From: Kiritimatiellia bacterium
GTDB lineage: Bacteria > Verrucomicrobiota > Kiritimatiellia > RZYC01
Reading direction: 5' to 3'
Assembly (NCBI GenBank): GCA_028708815.1
Contig: JAQVYB010000008.1
Location: forward strand, 1-50,993
DNA length: 50,993 nucleotides
Shown here: piece after piece, positions 20,463 to 29,731 of the stretch
Layout of the letters: each line of letters begins with the position of its first letter
Numbering within the stretch: the stretch's first letter is position 1
Notes under the pieces: generated by a model
What the model was told of the DNA's origin: nothing
Databases searched by the model: none
What the model saw: only the letters and a program-made list of their open reading frames with translations
Made by a program: the position numbers and the translations under genes

Positions 20463-21596
20463 ATGAAAAAAAAGCGAACAGAGTTGCTTCTTATGATCGG
20501 GATTCCGGAGGCGCAGGCGGATGTGCTGTATGCCACGGGGTTTTTGGCGCCGGACGAGGTGGTCGTTTACCTTCGGGGAAAACAGCGTTTGCTGGTGACC
20601 TCGCCCATGGAATATCTGCGTGCCCGTGGAGAGGCCCGAAACGTGCGGGTGATCTCCTCCCGGGAGTTGATTCTATCGAAAGAAACAGTCGGCACGCCGA
20701 CTGATTGGGCGGAGGCCCTGCTCCGGCGCGAGCGAGTCAGGCGGTGCTCCGTGCCGGGATGGACGCCGGTGGGCGTGGTGAAGGCGCTGGAGGCGCGGGG
20801 TATCCGTGTGACGGTGAAGCCCCTGGCGCTCGCGGAGGAGCGGGCCGTGAAGTCGGCCGTGGAACTGGCGGCGATACGGCGGGCGCAGCGGGCGGCGGTG
20901 TCGGCGATGCGCGCAGCGTTCGGCGCACTGGCGACCGCTTCTATTGATAGAAACAATACACTGCGGCTGGACGGGCGGGTGTTGACCTCGGAGAGGCTGC
21001 GGACACTGATCGAGGTGGAACTGCTTGCGCATGGGTGTTCGGCGGTGGGCGGAACCATTGCGTCCTGTGGCGAAGAGACGGCGGATCCTCATGGGCAGGG
21101 CGCGGGGCCCCTGTATGCTCATCGTCCGATTATCCTGGACATCTTTCCCCGCTCACGGAAGACGGGGTATTGGGGCGATATGACGCGCACGGTGGTGAAA
21201 GGAACCGCGCCGGAGGAGATAATCCGTATGCATGCGGCGGTCTGTGCGGCACGGCGTGCGGCGCTGGCGATGATCCGACCGGGGGCCGACGCAGGCGCCG
21301 TGCATGCGCGGGTGCAGGAGGTGTTTGCTGCGAAGGGATTTTGCACGAAACTGGATGGGAAAAAGCCCTGTGGCTTTATCCACAGCACCGGCCACGGCGT
21401 GGGGCTGGATATTCACGAGGCGCCGCGCATCAGCACGATCGGCGGAACGCTGCAGGCGGGGCACGTGATTACCGTCGAGCCGGGATTGTATTATCCGGGA
21501 ATCGGCGGGGTCCGTGTGGAGGATACCTTTGTGGTGACCAGCACGGGCTGTCGTTGTCTGGCGCCACTGCCGCTGGGGTTGTCACTTGGCTCCTGA
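20463..21596 (+). CDS. M24-family Xaa-Pro aminopeptidase-like protein
   Basis: 'GQGAGPLYAHRPIILDIFPRSRKTGYWGDMTRTVVKG', 'GFIHSTGHGVGLDIHEAP', 'VITVEPGLYYPGIGGVRVEDT' metal-binding motifs. ATG at 20463 preferred over TTG at 20454. Confidence 0.93.
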   Translation: MKKKRTELLLMIGIPEAQADVLYATGFLAPDEVVVYLRGKQRLLVTSPMEYLRARGEARNVRVISSRELILSKETVGTPTDWAEALLRRERVRRCSVPGWTPVGVVKALEARGIRVTVKPLALAEERAVKSAVELAAIRRAQRAAVSAMRAAFGALATASIDRNNTLRLDGRVLTSERLRTLIEVELLAHGCSAVGGTIASCGEETADPHGQGAGPLYAHRPIILDIFPRSRKTGYWGDMTRTVVKGTAPEEIIRMHAAVCAARRAALAMIRPGADAGAVHARVQEVFAAKGFCTKLDGKKPCGFIHSTGHGVGLDIHEAPRISTIGGTLQAGHVITVEPGLYYPGIGGVRVEDTFVVTSTGCRCLAPLPLGLSLGS

Positions 21597-21733
21597 GTAA
21601 TCGTCGGACGCGGGACGGAAGCCTCCCCCGCATGTGAACGAGGCGGTCGTGTTTATACTAAAAAAGGAACGTTGGGGAAAACGTCTTTCCCGAATGCGTC
21701 TTCGCACGCAGGGCAATCCTTGAGAATGATGGT

Positions 21734-23092
21734 TCAGGCTTGAGTTTGACTTTCGAGCCCGTATTCCTTGACCTTGCGGTGGATGGTGCGCCGGCTGATG
21801 CCAAGCTGTTCGGCGGCCTTTGTTTTATTTCCCTTGTGCTGACGAAGGGCGTCGGCGATGAGGCGCTTTTCCGTATCGAGCAGAGAGGTTCCGGCGCCTC
21901 GGGGCGCGGAGGAGGCGCCGCCGCGCAGATCAGCGGGGAGATCGCGAAGGCCTATTTTGTTGGAGCGGCACATGACAACCATGCTTTCGATGCGGTTGCG
22001 CAGCTCGCGTACGTTGCCGGGCCAGTCGTGGGCGGTGAGTGCGTCGAGGGCTTCGGGGGTGATGGTCTGCACGTCCTTGCCGTTTTCTTTGGAGGCCTGT
22101 TTAAGAAAGTGATGGGCGAGCAGGGGAATATCGTCGCGGTGTTCACGCAGGGGCGGCAGATTGATTTGGACGACATGGAGGCGGTAAAACAAATCTTCCC
22201 GAAAGGTGCCCTCGGCGACCATGGTTTCCAGATGGCGGTTGGTGGCGGTAATCAGGCGCACATCCACATCCAGCGAGGCTTCGCCTCCCACACGCTCAAA
22301 GACGCGCTCCTCCAGTACCCGAAGCAGTTTCACCTGAATGACCGGACTGATCTCACCGATTTCGTCGAGAAAAAGCGTGCCGCCGTCAGCGCGCTCGAAG
22401 CGTCCCTGCCGTTGGCCGACAGCTCCGGTGAAGGCGCCTTTTTCGTGGCCGAAGAGTTCGCTTTCGAGGAGGTTCTCGGGGAGTGCGGCACAATGGACGG
22501 CCACGTAGGGGCCGTGCAGGCGCGGGCTTAGCCGGTGGATGGCCTGGGCCACCAACTCTTTGCCGGTTCCGCTTTCTCCCTGAATCATGACGGTGGCCCG
22601 CGAGGGGGCCACCTGGCGTATCTGATCGAATACCTGTTCCATGGCGGGCGTTTGGCCGATGATGTTTTCCAGTCCATACTTTTTATCGAGCCGCTTTTTG
22701 AGTTCGCGGTTTTCGTCTTCCATGTCGCGCGAGCGAAGGGCGCGTTCCATGAGCAGGTCGAGCTTGTCGAGGTTGACGGGCTTGGGAAGGAAGTCATAGG
22801 CGCCTGCCTTCATGGCTTCCACGGCGGTTTCAATGCTGCCGTAGGCGGTGAGGAGAATGCAGACCGGCTGCGGGGTTCGAGTGAGGGCGCGGCGGATCAG
22901 GGTCATGCCGTCCATGCCCGGCATACGAATGTCGCTGAGAATAATGTCCACGCGGTGGCGGTCGAGAAGATCAAGGGCGGTCTGACCGTTGTCGGCCAGG
23001 AGGACGGTGTGTTTGCGTTGCAGGGCGCGTGCGAGCCCTTCACGGGTGTTTTTTTCATCATCGACAATCAGTACGACGGGTTTCTTTTTCAT
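21734..23092 (-). CDS. sigma-54-dependent response regulator (NtrC family)
   Basis: Receiver '[14 protein letters not shown]...[12 protein letters not shown]...KPV'; AAA+ '[15 protein letters not shown]', 'GAFTGA'; Fis-type C-terminal HTH. Confidence 0.96.
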   Translation of the reverse strand: MKKKPVVLIVDDEKNTREGLARALQRKHTVLLADNGQTALDLLDRHRVDIILSDIRMPGMDGMTLIRRALTRTPQPVCILLTAYGSIETAVEAMKAGAYDFLPKPVNLDKLDLLMERALRSRDMEDENRELKKRLDKKYGLENIIGQTPAMEQVFDQIRQVAPSRATVMIQGESGTGKELVAQAIHRLSPRLHGPYVAVHCAALPENLLESELFGHEKGAFTGAVGQRQGRFERADGGTLFLDEIGEISPVIQVKLLRVLEERVFERVGGEASLDVDVRLITATNRHLETMVAEGTFREDLFYRLHVVQINLPPLREHRDDIPLLAHHFLKQASKENGKDVQTITPEALDALTAHDWPGNVRELRNRIESMVVMCRSNKIGLRDLPADLRGGASSAPRGAGTSLLDTEKRLIADALRQHKGNKTKAAEQLGISRRTIHRKVKEYGLESQTQA

Positions 23093-24279
23093 TCGTCGGC
23101 TCCTTCGGAGTGGGCGCGATGGGCCTTGAGGAGGCGTATGCGCTGATCTTCGCGGGGGATATGGAGGATAATGGTCGCGCCGTGTTCGGGTTCGCTGCAG
23201 ATCTCGAGTTCGCCGGCATGGTCGCGGACAATCCGCTGCACAATCATAAGCCCGAGCCCGGAGCCTTCGCTCTTGGTGGATTGGAAGGGTTCGAACATTT
23301 GCCCGAACCGTTCTCGGGAAAAGCCGGGGCCGGTATCTTTGAAGGAAACGGTGATGAATCGGTCCGAGGAATCCAGCGTCAGATCGAGGCGTCCGCCGTC
23401 GGGCATGGCCTGCACCGCATTCTTTATTAAGTTGAAAAAGGCCTGGCGTATCTGATCGGTGTCGGCCAGGGCGGCAGGCAGGTCGTCCGGGATGCCGATA
23501 TGCACGTTGATGCCCCGGTCCTCGATTTCCTGCTGCATAAACTCGAGCGTCTGCTTCAGGATTTCACCAAGATGGGCCGAGGCGAGTTTCACGGGGGCCG
23601 GACGAAGCGCATGGAGAAACTGGTTGATGATTTGATCCAGGCGGGTGATTTCCTGGCGTGCTACGCCCACCAGCTCCTGGAGGTGATCCGTTTGGTCCCC
23701 CTCCTTCAGCTCCTTGAGTTCGCGTTCCAGGAGTTGGAGGTGAATGGTCAGCGAGTTCAGGGGATTGCCGATTTCATGCGCGACGCCGGCGGCCAGCAGG
23801 GTGATGGCCTGCAGCTTTTCCGTTTCGATGGTTTGTACGGCGTTCAGGCGCTCGCGGGTCACATCGCGCAGGATGACCACCGCTCCGCCCGCCTGCGGAT
23901 CAGCCACAGAAAGCGGTACCACGTATAAATCCAGAAAGCGGTGTTCGGGGTAACTGGTTTCCATGTCGTGCGAGATGAGGCGGGACCACTCGCGCTCGTC
24001 CATGCTGAAGATGCCCTCCCAATCAATCCCGGGGATGTAGCGTTCTATGGGATTGCCCTCGGCTGTTTCGGGTTGAAACCCGAGAAGGCGGCTTGCGGAG
24101 TGATTTGTATAGATTACCTCGCCCGAGGCATTTACCACCACAATGCCTTCCTGAACGGCCTGCAAAATGGTTTCCATCAGTCCCTTTTCCTGCGCGAGGC
24201 GCAGAAAGTAACTTTGCAAACTGCCGGGATCCATGCGGTCCAGACGGTCAATCACCTTGTCGATAAAGCGGCTTTTCAT
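23089..24279 (-). CDS. PAS-domain sensor histidine kinase
   Basis: PAS 'ILQAVQEGIVVVNASGEVIYTNHSASRLLG'; 'AAGVAHEIGNPLNSL'; 'FFNLIKNAVQAMPDGG', 'DTGPGFS', 'GSGLGLMIVQRIV'. 4-bp overlap with the regulator. Confidence 0.95.
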   Translation of the reverse strand: MKSRFIDKVIDRLDRMDPGSLQSYFLRLAQEKGLMETILQAVQEGIVVVNASGEVIYTNHSASRLLGFQPETAEGNPIERYIPGIDWEGIFSMDEREWSRLISHDMETSYPEHRFLDLYVVPLSVADPQAGGAVVILRDVTRERLNAVQTIETEKLQAITLLAAGVAHEIGNPLNSLTIHLQLLERELKELKEGDQTDHLQELVGVARQEITRLDQIINQFLHALRPAPVKLASAHLGEILKQTLEFMQQEIEDRGINVHIGIPDDLPAALADTDQIRQAFFNLIKNAVQAMPDGGRLDLTLDSSDRFITVSFKDTGPGFSRERFGQMFEPFQSTKSEGSGLGLMIVQRIVRDHAGELEICSEPEHGATIILHIPREDQRIRLLKAHRAHSEGADE

Positions 24280-24472
24280 AATGATTTTCCGTGCGTTTCA
24301 AAAGGCTGATTCTCCGGAACATCCGGATGCTTTCGGAGGCCATACCTAAAAGAAAAAAGTGAAAATGTAAACACGATATCCAAAAACTTGACAGCTTGGG
24401 AAAGAACCGTTAGCTATGGCCCTATTCTATTCAGTAAGAGTGTAACGCGTTGTGTGAATTAAGGAGAGGCGC

Positions 24473-24751
24473 ATGGGAGACGAAGAAAATCTATACGAAC
24501 TTTATCAGGGATGCCCGCTTCATGGGGAAGAGTTCATGAGAGAGTGTTCGGTGTGCGGCGGCGAATACTGTGCGCAGTGTTTTCCGGCGTCCGGTGTGTG
24601 CCCAAACTGCTCTGCGGAAGTGGATGACGACGAGCTGGATGAGGATCCGGATTTCTCGGATGTGGATGATCTGGATACCTTGATCGGCGAGGACGATGAG
24701 GCCGAGGATGTGATTAGGGAATCGGACGAGCAATTCCCCGGCGGATTCTGA
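24473..24751 (+). CDS. small acidic zinc-ribbon-like protein
   Basis: 'CPLHGEEFMRECSVCGGEYCAQCFPASGVCPNCSAEV' with Cys/His pairs and an acidic tail; 1-nt overlap with the next start. Confidence 0.75.
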   Translation: MGDEENLYELYQGCPLHGEEFMRECSVCGGEYCAQCFPASGVCPNCSAEVDDDELDEDPDFSDVDDLDTLIGEDDEAEDVIRESDEQFPGGF

Positions 24752-25473
24752 TGAGACATTCCAACGAAGCGGAAGGCGCAGAGATGCTGAAAGCCCTGTG
24801 CACTTGCGCACGGGCTCTTTTCCCGAAATCTATCGCGACGTGCGTGGGCTCCTGTCATTCTTCTGCGTCCGCCGAAGCGGAGTATCCTCGGGAAGCGGAG
24901 GAGGTGGCGGGCGTCTGTGAAACGCGTCGGCTTCAATACCTGGCCGGACGTCGTGTTGCGCGGGAGGCCCTGCATCTGCTTGATGGGCCTTGCGGTCCTT
25001 TGCTGCAGAATCCCGATGGGACCGTATGTTGGCCCGATGGATGGACCGGGAGCATCAGCCATACGAAGGCCTGGTGCCTGGCGTCGGTGGCCCGCACGTC
25101 CGATTGTCCGGCCCTGGGGATCGATCTGGAAGAGACCGGGCGAATGAATGAACCAATTGCGCGTCGCGTGCTGCTTCCGGATGAACTGGATTGGCTGGCC
25201 ACCTCCACGAAGCCGTTTTTGTCCCTGGCCGCCCTTTTTTTCAGTGCGAAGGAAGCGTTATACAAGACGGTGGCGCCTCTTATGAAACGGCCTGTTGGTT
25301 TTCATGATGTACGCTTGTCTGTGGAAGAGGTTTGCGACGGGTTTCATTTTTGCGCCGAACTGCTTCAACCGCAGAGAGAAAATCGGGACATCGTATCAGA
25401 GCTTATCGGAAAAGGCGTCTTTTGCGGCCCCTTCTGTCTGGCAGGCTTTCACCGGCCCGTATGCCCGGCGTGA
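24751..25473 (+). CDS. 4'-phosphopantetheinyl transferase (Sfp/EntD type)
   Basis: 'SISHTKAWCLASVAR...LGIDLEETGRMNEPIARRVLLPDELDWL...AALFFSAKEALYKTV' is the GIDxE / FSxKEAxYK signature. Confidence 0.9.
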   Translation: MRHSNEAEGAEMLKALCTCARALFPKSIATCVGSCHSSASAEAEYPREAEEVAGVCETRRLQYLAGRRVAREALHLLDGPCGPLLQNPDGTVCWPDGWTGSISHTKAWCLASVARTSDCPALGIDLEETGRMNEPIARRVLLPDELDWLATSTKPFLSLAALFFSAKEALYKTVAPLMKRPVGFHDVRLSVEEVCDGFHFCAELLQPQRENRDIVSELIGKGVFCGPFCLAGFHRPVCPA

Positions 25474-25580
25474 AGAAAGAGCATTTGCCGGGAGAGATGC
25501 GGTTCCCGGCGTCCTTCTATTTCCATGCCCCTTGCCCCTTGAACCGGCTCGCGCGGCGCTCGCCCTTCACCTGAATGTGC

Positions 25581-28500
25581 TTACGTGTTTATTCCGTGCA
25601 CGGGAAGATAGGGCAGCGAGGCACGTATGTTTTTCAGGAGGACATACATTTCAAAACAAGGGGTCAGGGACATGTGGTGATCGCCGCCCTGGGGTGACAA
25701 ATCCACGGCCGCATCGAGAATCTCAAAGGTCTCTTCGTTCAGCGTGAAGCGAATGCTGTCGGCGGAATAGGAGAGTCCCTTTGCGGTTAGCGTCAGTTCG
25801 CGTACATCGCCGTTGTATTTGCCTCGGATGCCCGGCTGGTCGCCTTTTTGAATGAGCATGAAGGCGTTGTTTTCTTCGGCGGCAAATTCTGCGGGCTGCA
25901 GGTAGAGGCGTGGTTTCTGCTGGTAGGGCGCGCCGGCGGTCGGGCAGAAGGTGCGGCAGTTCCCGCATTCGTTGCAGAAGTCGGTTTGCACAAGGACCTG
26001 CCAGGGTTGTGTGACGCGAAGGGTGGTGAGCGCCATCACGTCAACGACTGCTCCGTGTAGTTTGACCTCAGGCACCTGGCGTTCGATCGGTTCACAGCGG
26101 TAGGTCTGAATAGCCCGATTGGGGCATACGGTGGCGCAAAGACTGCAGAATTCATCGCACCCGAGACAGCGCGCCGCCTCCTGCTGTGCGGTTTCTTCGT
26201 CGAGCGTTTGGATGACCTCGTCAAAGCCACCTCGCTGGGAGGCGTGGAGTTCCGGAACGGGAACGCGGAATTGGCGTTTGGCGCGTCGGCGCATCATATC
26301 AGCCCAATCGGCCACCGGCATGGTCGGTTCGGTTTCGGGCGCCTGTCCGTCGCGCTTCAGAATGGTTTGCGCGATGATTTTTCCATCGCCGAAGGCCTTC
26401 ACAATAGTGGTGGGTCCGGCCTGCACGGCATCCCCGCCGGCAAAGAGATTGGGCACGGAGGTTTCGAGCGTGGTTTCATGCACGTCGATATATCCTTTTC
26501 GGTTGAGGGAGACATCCAACCCCTCCAGGAAGTCGAAGTCGGGACGCTGGCCGATGGCGACAATCAGGGCGTCGAGTGGGAGGTCGAATTCCGAACCGGG
26601 CACGGGCACGGGGCGTCGGCGTCCGGATTCATCGGGGGCGCCGAGTTCCATGCGGATGCAGCGCAGGGCGGTGATGCGTCCGTTGGGGGCTTTCACTTCC
26701 ACGGGGGCGGCGAGTTCCAGAATTTCGATGCCTTCCTCGAAGAGGGCCTTGATTTCTTCCTGTTCGGCGGGCATTTCGCGCCGAGTTCGGCGGTAGATCA
26801 CCTGGACGCTTCCGCCGGAGAGGCGTTTGGCGGTGCGTGCACAGTCCATGGCCACATCGCCCCCGCCGATCACGCCCACGCGCGCACCGAGTTTCGGTGC
26901 TTCACTGTGGCGGGACCGGCGCAGAAAATCAAGACACTCGTAGACGCCTTCGGCCTGTTCGCCGGGCACATCCATCATCATACTTTTCTGTGCGCCTGCC
27001 GCCATGATCACATAGTCAAACTGCTGGAGCAGGTCGGCCACCTGGAAGTCGCGTCCGGCCTTTTGTCCGAAACGAAACTCCGCGCCGAGTTGACGGAGTG
27101 TGTTCATGTCCTGGTCGATGGCCTGTTGGGTGGCGCGGTATCCGGGAATGGTGCCCTGCACCATGCCGCCGGAGTATTCGCGTTCCTCGAAGAGGGTGAC
27201 GGGGAACCCGGCACGCCGCAGAAAGTCCGCCGCGGCGAGGCCGCAGGGGCCCGCGCCGACGATGCCGATGGTGCGTTTGCGTTCCGCACCGGGTTTCCGG
27301 GTGCGGGGTGTCTTTTCCTGATCCATGATAAAGCGTTTCATTTCGCGGATGGCGAGCGGCTCGTCGTAGTGCGAACGGACGCATACCGTTTCGCAGACGT
27401 GCGTGCAGGCGCGCCCGAGTACGGTGGGCATCGAATTGTCTGCACGTACCACATCGATTGCGCGTGCATAATCGCCTTCCTTCACGGCCTGCATGTAGCG
27501 TGGCACCTGCTGATGGATGGGGCAGTCGTTGGCGCAGGGCGCGTGGATACAGTCGAACATGTCCAATGCGCGTGCCGTTTTGGTGTGTTGACGTTCGAAG
27601 GCGTCCTGGTGGAGTCGGGGTTCTTCGAGTACGCGGCGTGCGTAGGCGTTGAGATTACTCAGGGCGCAGGAGGATGTTTCCGTGCAGGGTTCAGTGCAGC
27701 GGGCGCGTATGAAGTCGGGGAGGGTTGCCGCGCCGGCCTGGGTCATGGCCTGCTCGGTCTCTTCGATATACTGAATCATGCGCATATAGCCGCCGCTTTT
27801 CAGCAGGTCGGAGCTGACGGTGATGGTGCTCATCCCGGAAGCCAGCAAGTCGGCCACGCAGAAGGCGTCGGCGCCGCCTGCGTAGGACATCAGCAGGTGG
27901 CCTTTGAATTCCCCGCTCAACTGGGCTGCCAGATTGGCGGTTACGGCCTGTAGCGGACGACCCGAAAGATACATCATCTTCTCTTTCGGATTGAAGACAT
28001 CGCGGTGATTTTCACACTCCAGGGTGTTGGAAAGCTTCACGCCGAAGGTGACGCCCTTTTGGTCGGCGCGTGCTTGCAGATCGTTCAGCAGGTTGAGGGC
28101 GTCAGGATATTTCAGATCGTGGCCGAAGGCCTCGTCGGGAACGGTTACGCGGTTGAAGCCGAGGGTTTCGTTCAGAATGCCGCGCAGGCGTTCGGGGCCG
28201 AGCAGGGTCGGGTTGAGTTTCACGTTGGTGTGGAAGCCCCATTCTTCAATCAGATAAGCCGCGATTTTTCCGATTTCGGCGGGTGGGCATCCGTGCATGG
28301 TGGAGAGGGTGGCGTTGTCGGAGAGCTTGCGCGGGATGTTCAGGTCGCGCACTTCGGGGAACCAGCAGGCGGTTTCTTCCACGTATTGTTCGTATCGCTC
28401 GCCGGCATCCTGCATGTTGCGCAGAAATTCCTGCACATTGTCTTTGAGCACGCCGTCGTAATTATAGCCGACGCTCATATTGAAAATGAGGCCGGGCGCC

Positions 28501-28928
28501 TCGCCGGGAAAGCCCAGTTTGCGGTGCAGGGCATGAATCAGAATCCAGGCGCGCAGATATTCATCAAACGACTGTTGAATCTTCAATTCCTGTGACCACT
28601 CGACGTTGTAACCTTCGTCCTGCATATCGATACAGGGTTTCGGCACATCGAGTTCATCGAGCGTCTGGATGGTTTTGAGTTCCATAAAGCGTGCGCCGCA
28701 GAGCCAGGCGGCGATCAGATTCTGGGCCATCTGGGTATGGGGCCCGGCGGCCACGCCGAAGGGCGTTTCGAGCGGCTGCTCATAAACGGCGGTGCGAAAA
28801 GGATCGGCAGGCTTCGGAGTGAAAAAGAGATCCTTCGGAATGCCGAAAAGGGCCTGTTTTTGGTCGAGTTCGGTAAAGACCCAACGGGTGAACTGCTTCA
28901 TGGTCATGGGCTGAAATCTATCGGACAT
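25581..28928 (-). CDS. YgfK-like iron-sulfur oxidoreductase (annotated elsewhere as putative selenate reductase subunit)
   Basis: N-terminal 'FRTAVYEQPLETPFGVAAGPHTQMAQNLIAAWLCGARFMELKTIQTLDELDVPKPCIDMQDEGYNVEWSQEL', GltD-like FAD/NAD domains ('GIVGAGPCGLAAADFLRRAGFPVTLFEE'), C-terminal 4Fe-4S Cys motifs. Confidence 0.85.
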   Translation of the reverse strand: MSDRFQPMTMKQFTRWVFTELDQKQALFGIPKDLFFTPKPADPFRTAVYEQPLETPFGVAAGPHTQMAQNLIAAWLCGARFMELKTIQTLDELDVPKPCIDMQDEGYNVEWSQELKIQQSFDEYLRAWILIHALHRKLGFPGEAPGLIFNMSVGYNYDGVLKDNVQEFLRNMQDAGERYEQYVEETACWFPEVRDLNIPRKLSDNATLSTMHGCPPAEIGKIAAYLIEEWGFHTNVKLNPTLLGPERLRGILNETLGFNRVTVPDEAFGHDLKYPDALNLLNDLQARADQKGVTFGVKLSNTLECENHRDVFNPKEKMMYLSGRPLQAVTANLAAQLSGEFKGHLLMSYAGGADAFCVADLLASGMSTITVSSDLLKSGGYMRMIQYIEETEQAMTQAGAATLPDFIRARCTEPCTETSSCALSNLNAYARRVLEEPRLHQDAFERQHTKTARALDMFDCIHAPCANDCPIHQQVPRYMQAVKEGDYARAIDVVRADNSMPTVLGRACTHVCETVCVRSHYDEPLAIREMKRFIMDQEKTPRTRKPGAERKRTIGIVGAGPCGLAAADFLRRAGFPVTLFEEREYSGGMVQGTIPGYRATQQAIDQDMNTLRQLGAEFRFGQKAGRDFQVADLLQQFDYVIMAAGAQKSMMMDVPGEQAEGVYECLDFLRRSRHSEAPKLGARVGVIGGGDVAMDCARTAKRLSGGSVQVIYRRTRREMPAEQEEIKALFEEGIEILELAAPVEVKAPNGRITALRCIRMELGAPDESGRRRPVPVPGSEFDLPLDALIVAIGQRPDFDFLEGLDVSLNRKGYIDVHETTLETSVPNLFAGGDAVQAGPTTIVKAFGDGKIIAQTILKRDGQAPETEPTMPVADWADMMRRRAKRQFRVPVPELHASQRGGFDEVIQTLDEETAQQEAARCLGCDEFCSLCATVCPNRAIQTYRCEPIERQVPEVKLHGAVVDVMALTTLRVTQPWQVLVQTDFCNECGNCRTFCPTAGAPYQQKPRLYLQPAEFAAEENNAFMLIQKGDQPGIRGKYNGDVRELTLTAKGLSYSADSIRFTLNEETFEILDAAVDLSPQGGDHHMSLTPCFEMYVLLKNIRASLPYLPVHGINT

Positions 28929-29020
28929 GGCTGAACCTCCTGTGAAATGCCTGCAAATGCAGACTGCATGTATAGCGCTTTTCCGCCGCTTTGTAAAAAT
29001 ATTCCCCCGTGTACTTTACC

Positions 29021-29072
29021 ATTTTCCAATGATTGGAAATCCGCTATACATTTTTTCCAATGATTGGAAAAA
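29021..29072. promoter_or_regulatory. two identical palindromes TTTCCAATGATTGGAAA, centres 31 bp apart, with a candidate -10 (TATACA) between them
   Basis: Palindrome 1 29023-29039 (centre 29031); palindrome 2 29054-29070, extending to 29052-29072 (centre 29062); TATACA 29045-29050. Confidence 0.8.
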
Positions 29073-29086
29073 GAGAGACTCAACGG

Positions 29087-29731
29087 ATGAGCGTGAGAAT
29101 GATGGGGATGTTGGTGCTGCTTTGTGCGGGGTTTGCGCCCGCCCTTGCGCAGGATGATTCAGCCGCGCTGGAGCGCGTGGCGGAGTTAGGGCGCGGGCAG
29201 GGCGCGCTTTCCATGCCGTTTGCTCATCGTCGTTATTCCACCCTTTTTAAGACCCCTCAAATGCGGCGGGGCGTGTTTTATTATGACGGAGGTGAAAGGG
29301 CCGCGCTTCAGTACATGGAACCGGAGCCGTACGTTTTTCTGATTCGCGAGGGCGAGGCGCTGCATTTGCGTTCGGATCAGCCGGAGGCGCAACGGCTGGA
29401 TTTGCGTCGTGCGCCGCTGATGGCCGGTCTCGCTCAGATGTTTCAGCTCGACCCGACGCGCCTGAAAAAGGCATTCAAGGTTATGGCGCGGGAAGAAGCG
29501 GCGGAAGAGCGGTTGGTGGTGGAGCTGGAGCCGCTGCGGTCGGCGCCCGTCACGCGGGTGATCCTGCATGTGGATACGTCGACCGGTCTATTGCGTCAAT
29601 TGCGGCTGGATGAAACCAGTGGCGATAGTCAGGTGATTCAGTTTGGTGACCCGCTCGATGTCCCGCCCCTCGAAACCCAGTTCCTGCCCGACTACTGGAT
29701 GAAATTTTTTAAGGAAACAACGGCCCCATGA
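29087..29731 (+). CDS. LolA-like outer-membrane lipoprotein carrier protein
   Basis: Signal peptide 'MSVRMMGMLVLLCAGFAPALAQ'; 'FKTPQMRRGVFYYDGGERAALQYMEPEPYVFLIREGEALHL...VTRVILHVDTSTGLLRQLRLDETSGDSQVIQF'. ATG at 29087 preferred. Confidence 0.75.
   Translation: MSVRMMGMLVLLCAGFAPALAQDDSAALERVAELGRGQGALSMPFAHRRYSTLFKTPQMRRGVFYYDGGERAALQYMEPEPYVFLIREGEALHLRSDQPEAQRLDLRRAPLMAGLAQMFQLDPTRLKKAFKVMAREEAAEERLVVELEPLRSAPVTRVILHVDTSTGLLRQLRLDETSGDSQVIQFGDPLDVPPLETQFLPDYWMKFFKETTAP

Noticed and set aside
21740-23146. 263-aa and 203-aa plus-strand ORFs
   Set aside because: Antisense shadows of the NtrC-type regulator.
26208-27953. 581-aa plus-strand ORF
   Set aside because: Fully antisense to the well-supported YgfK-like gene; low-complexity composition (Gly/Ala/His/Phe rich) typical of a codon-bias shadow frame.
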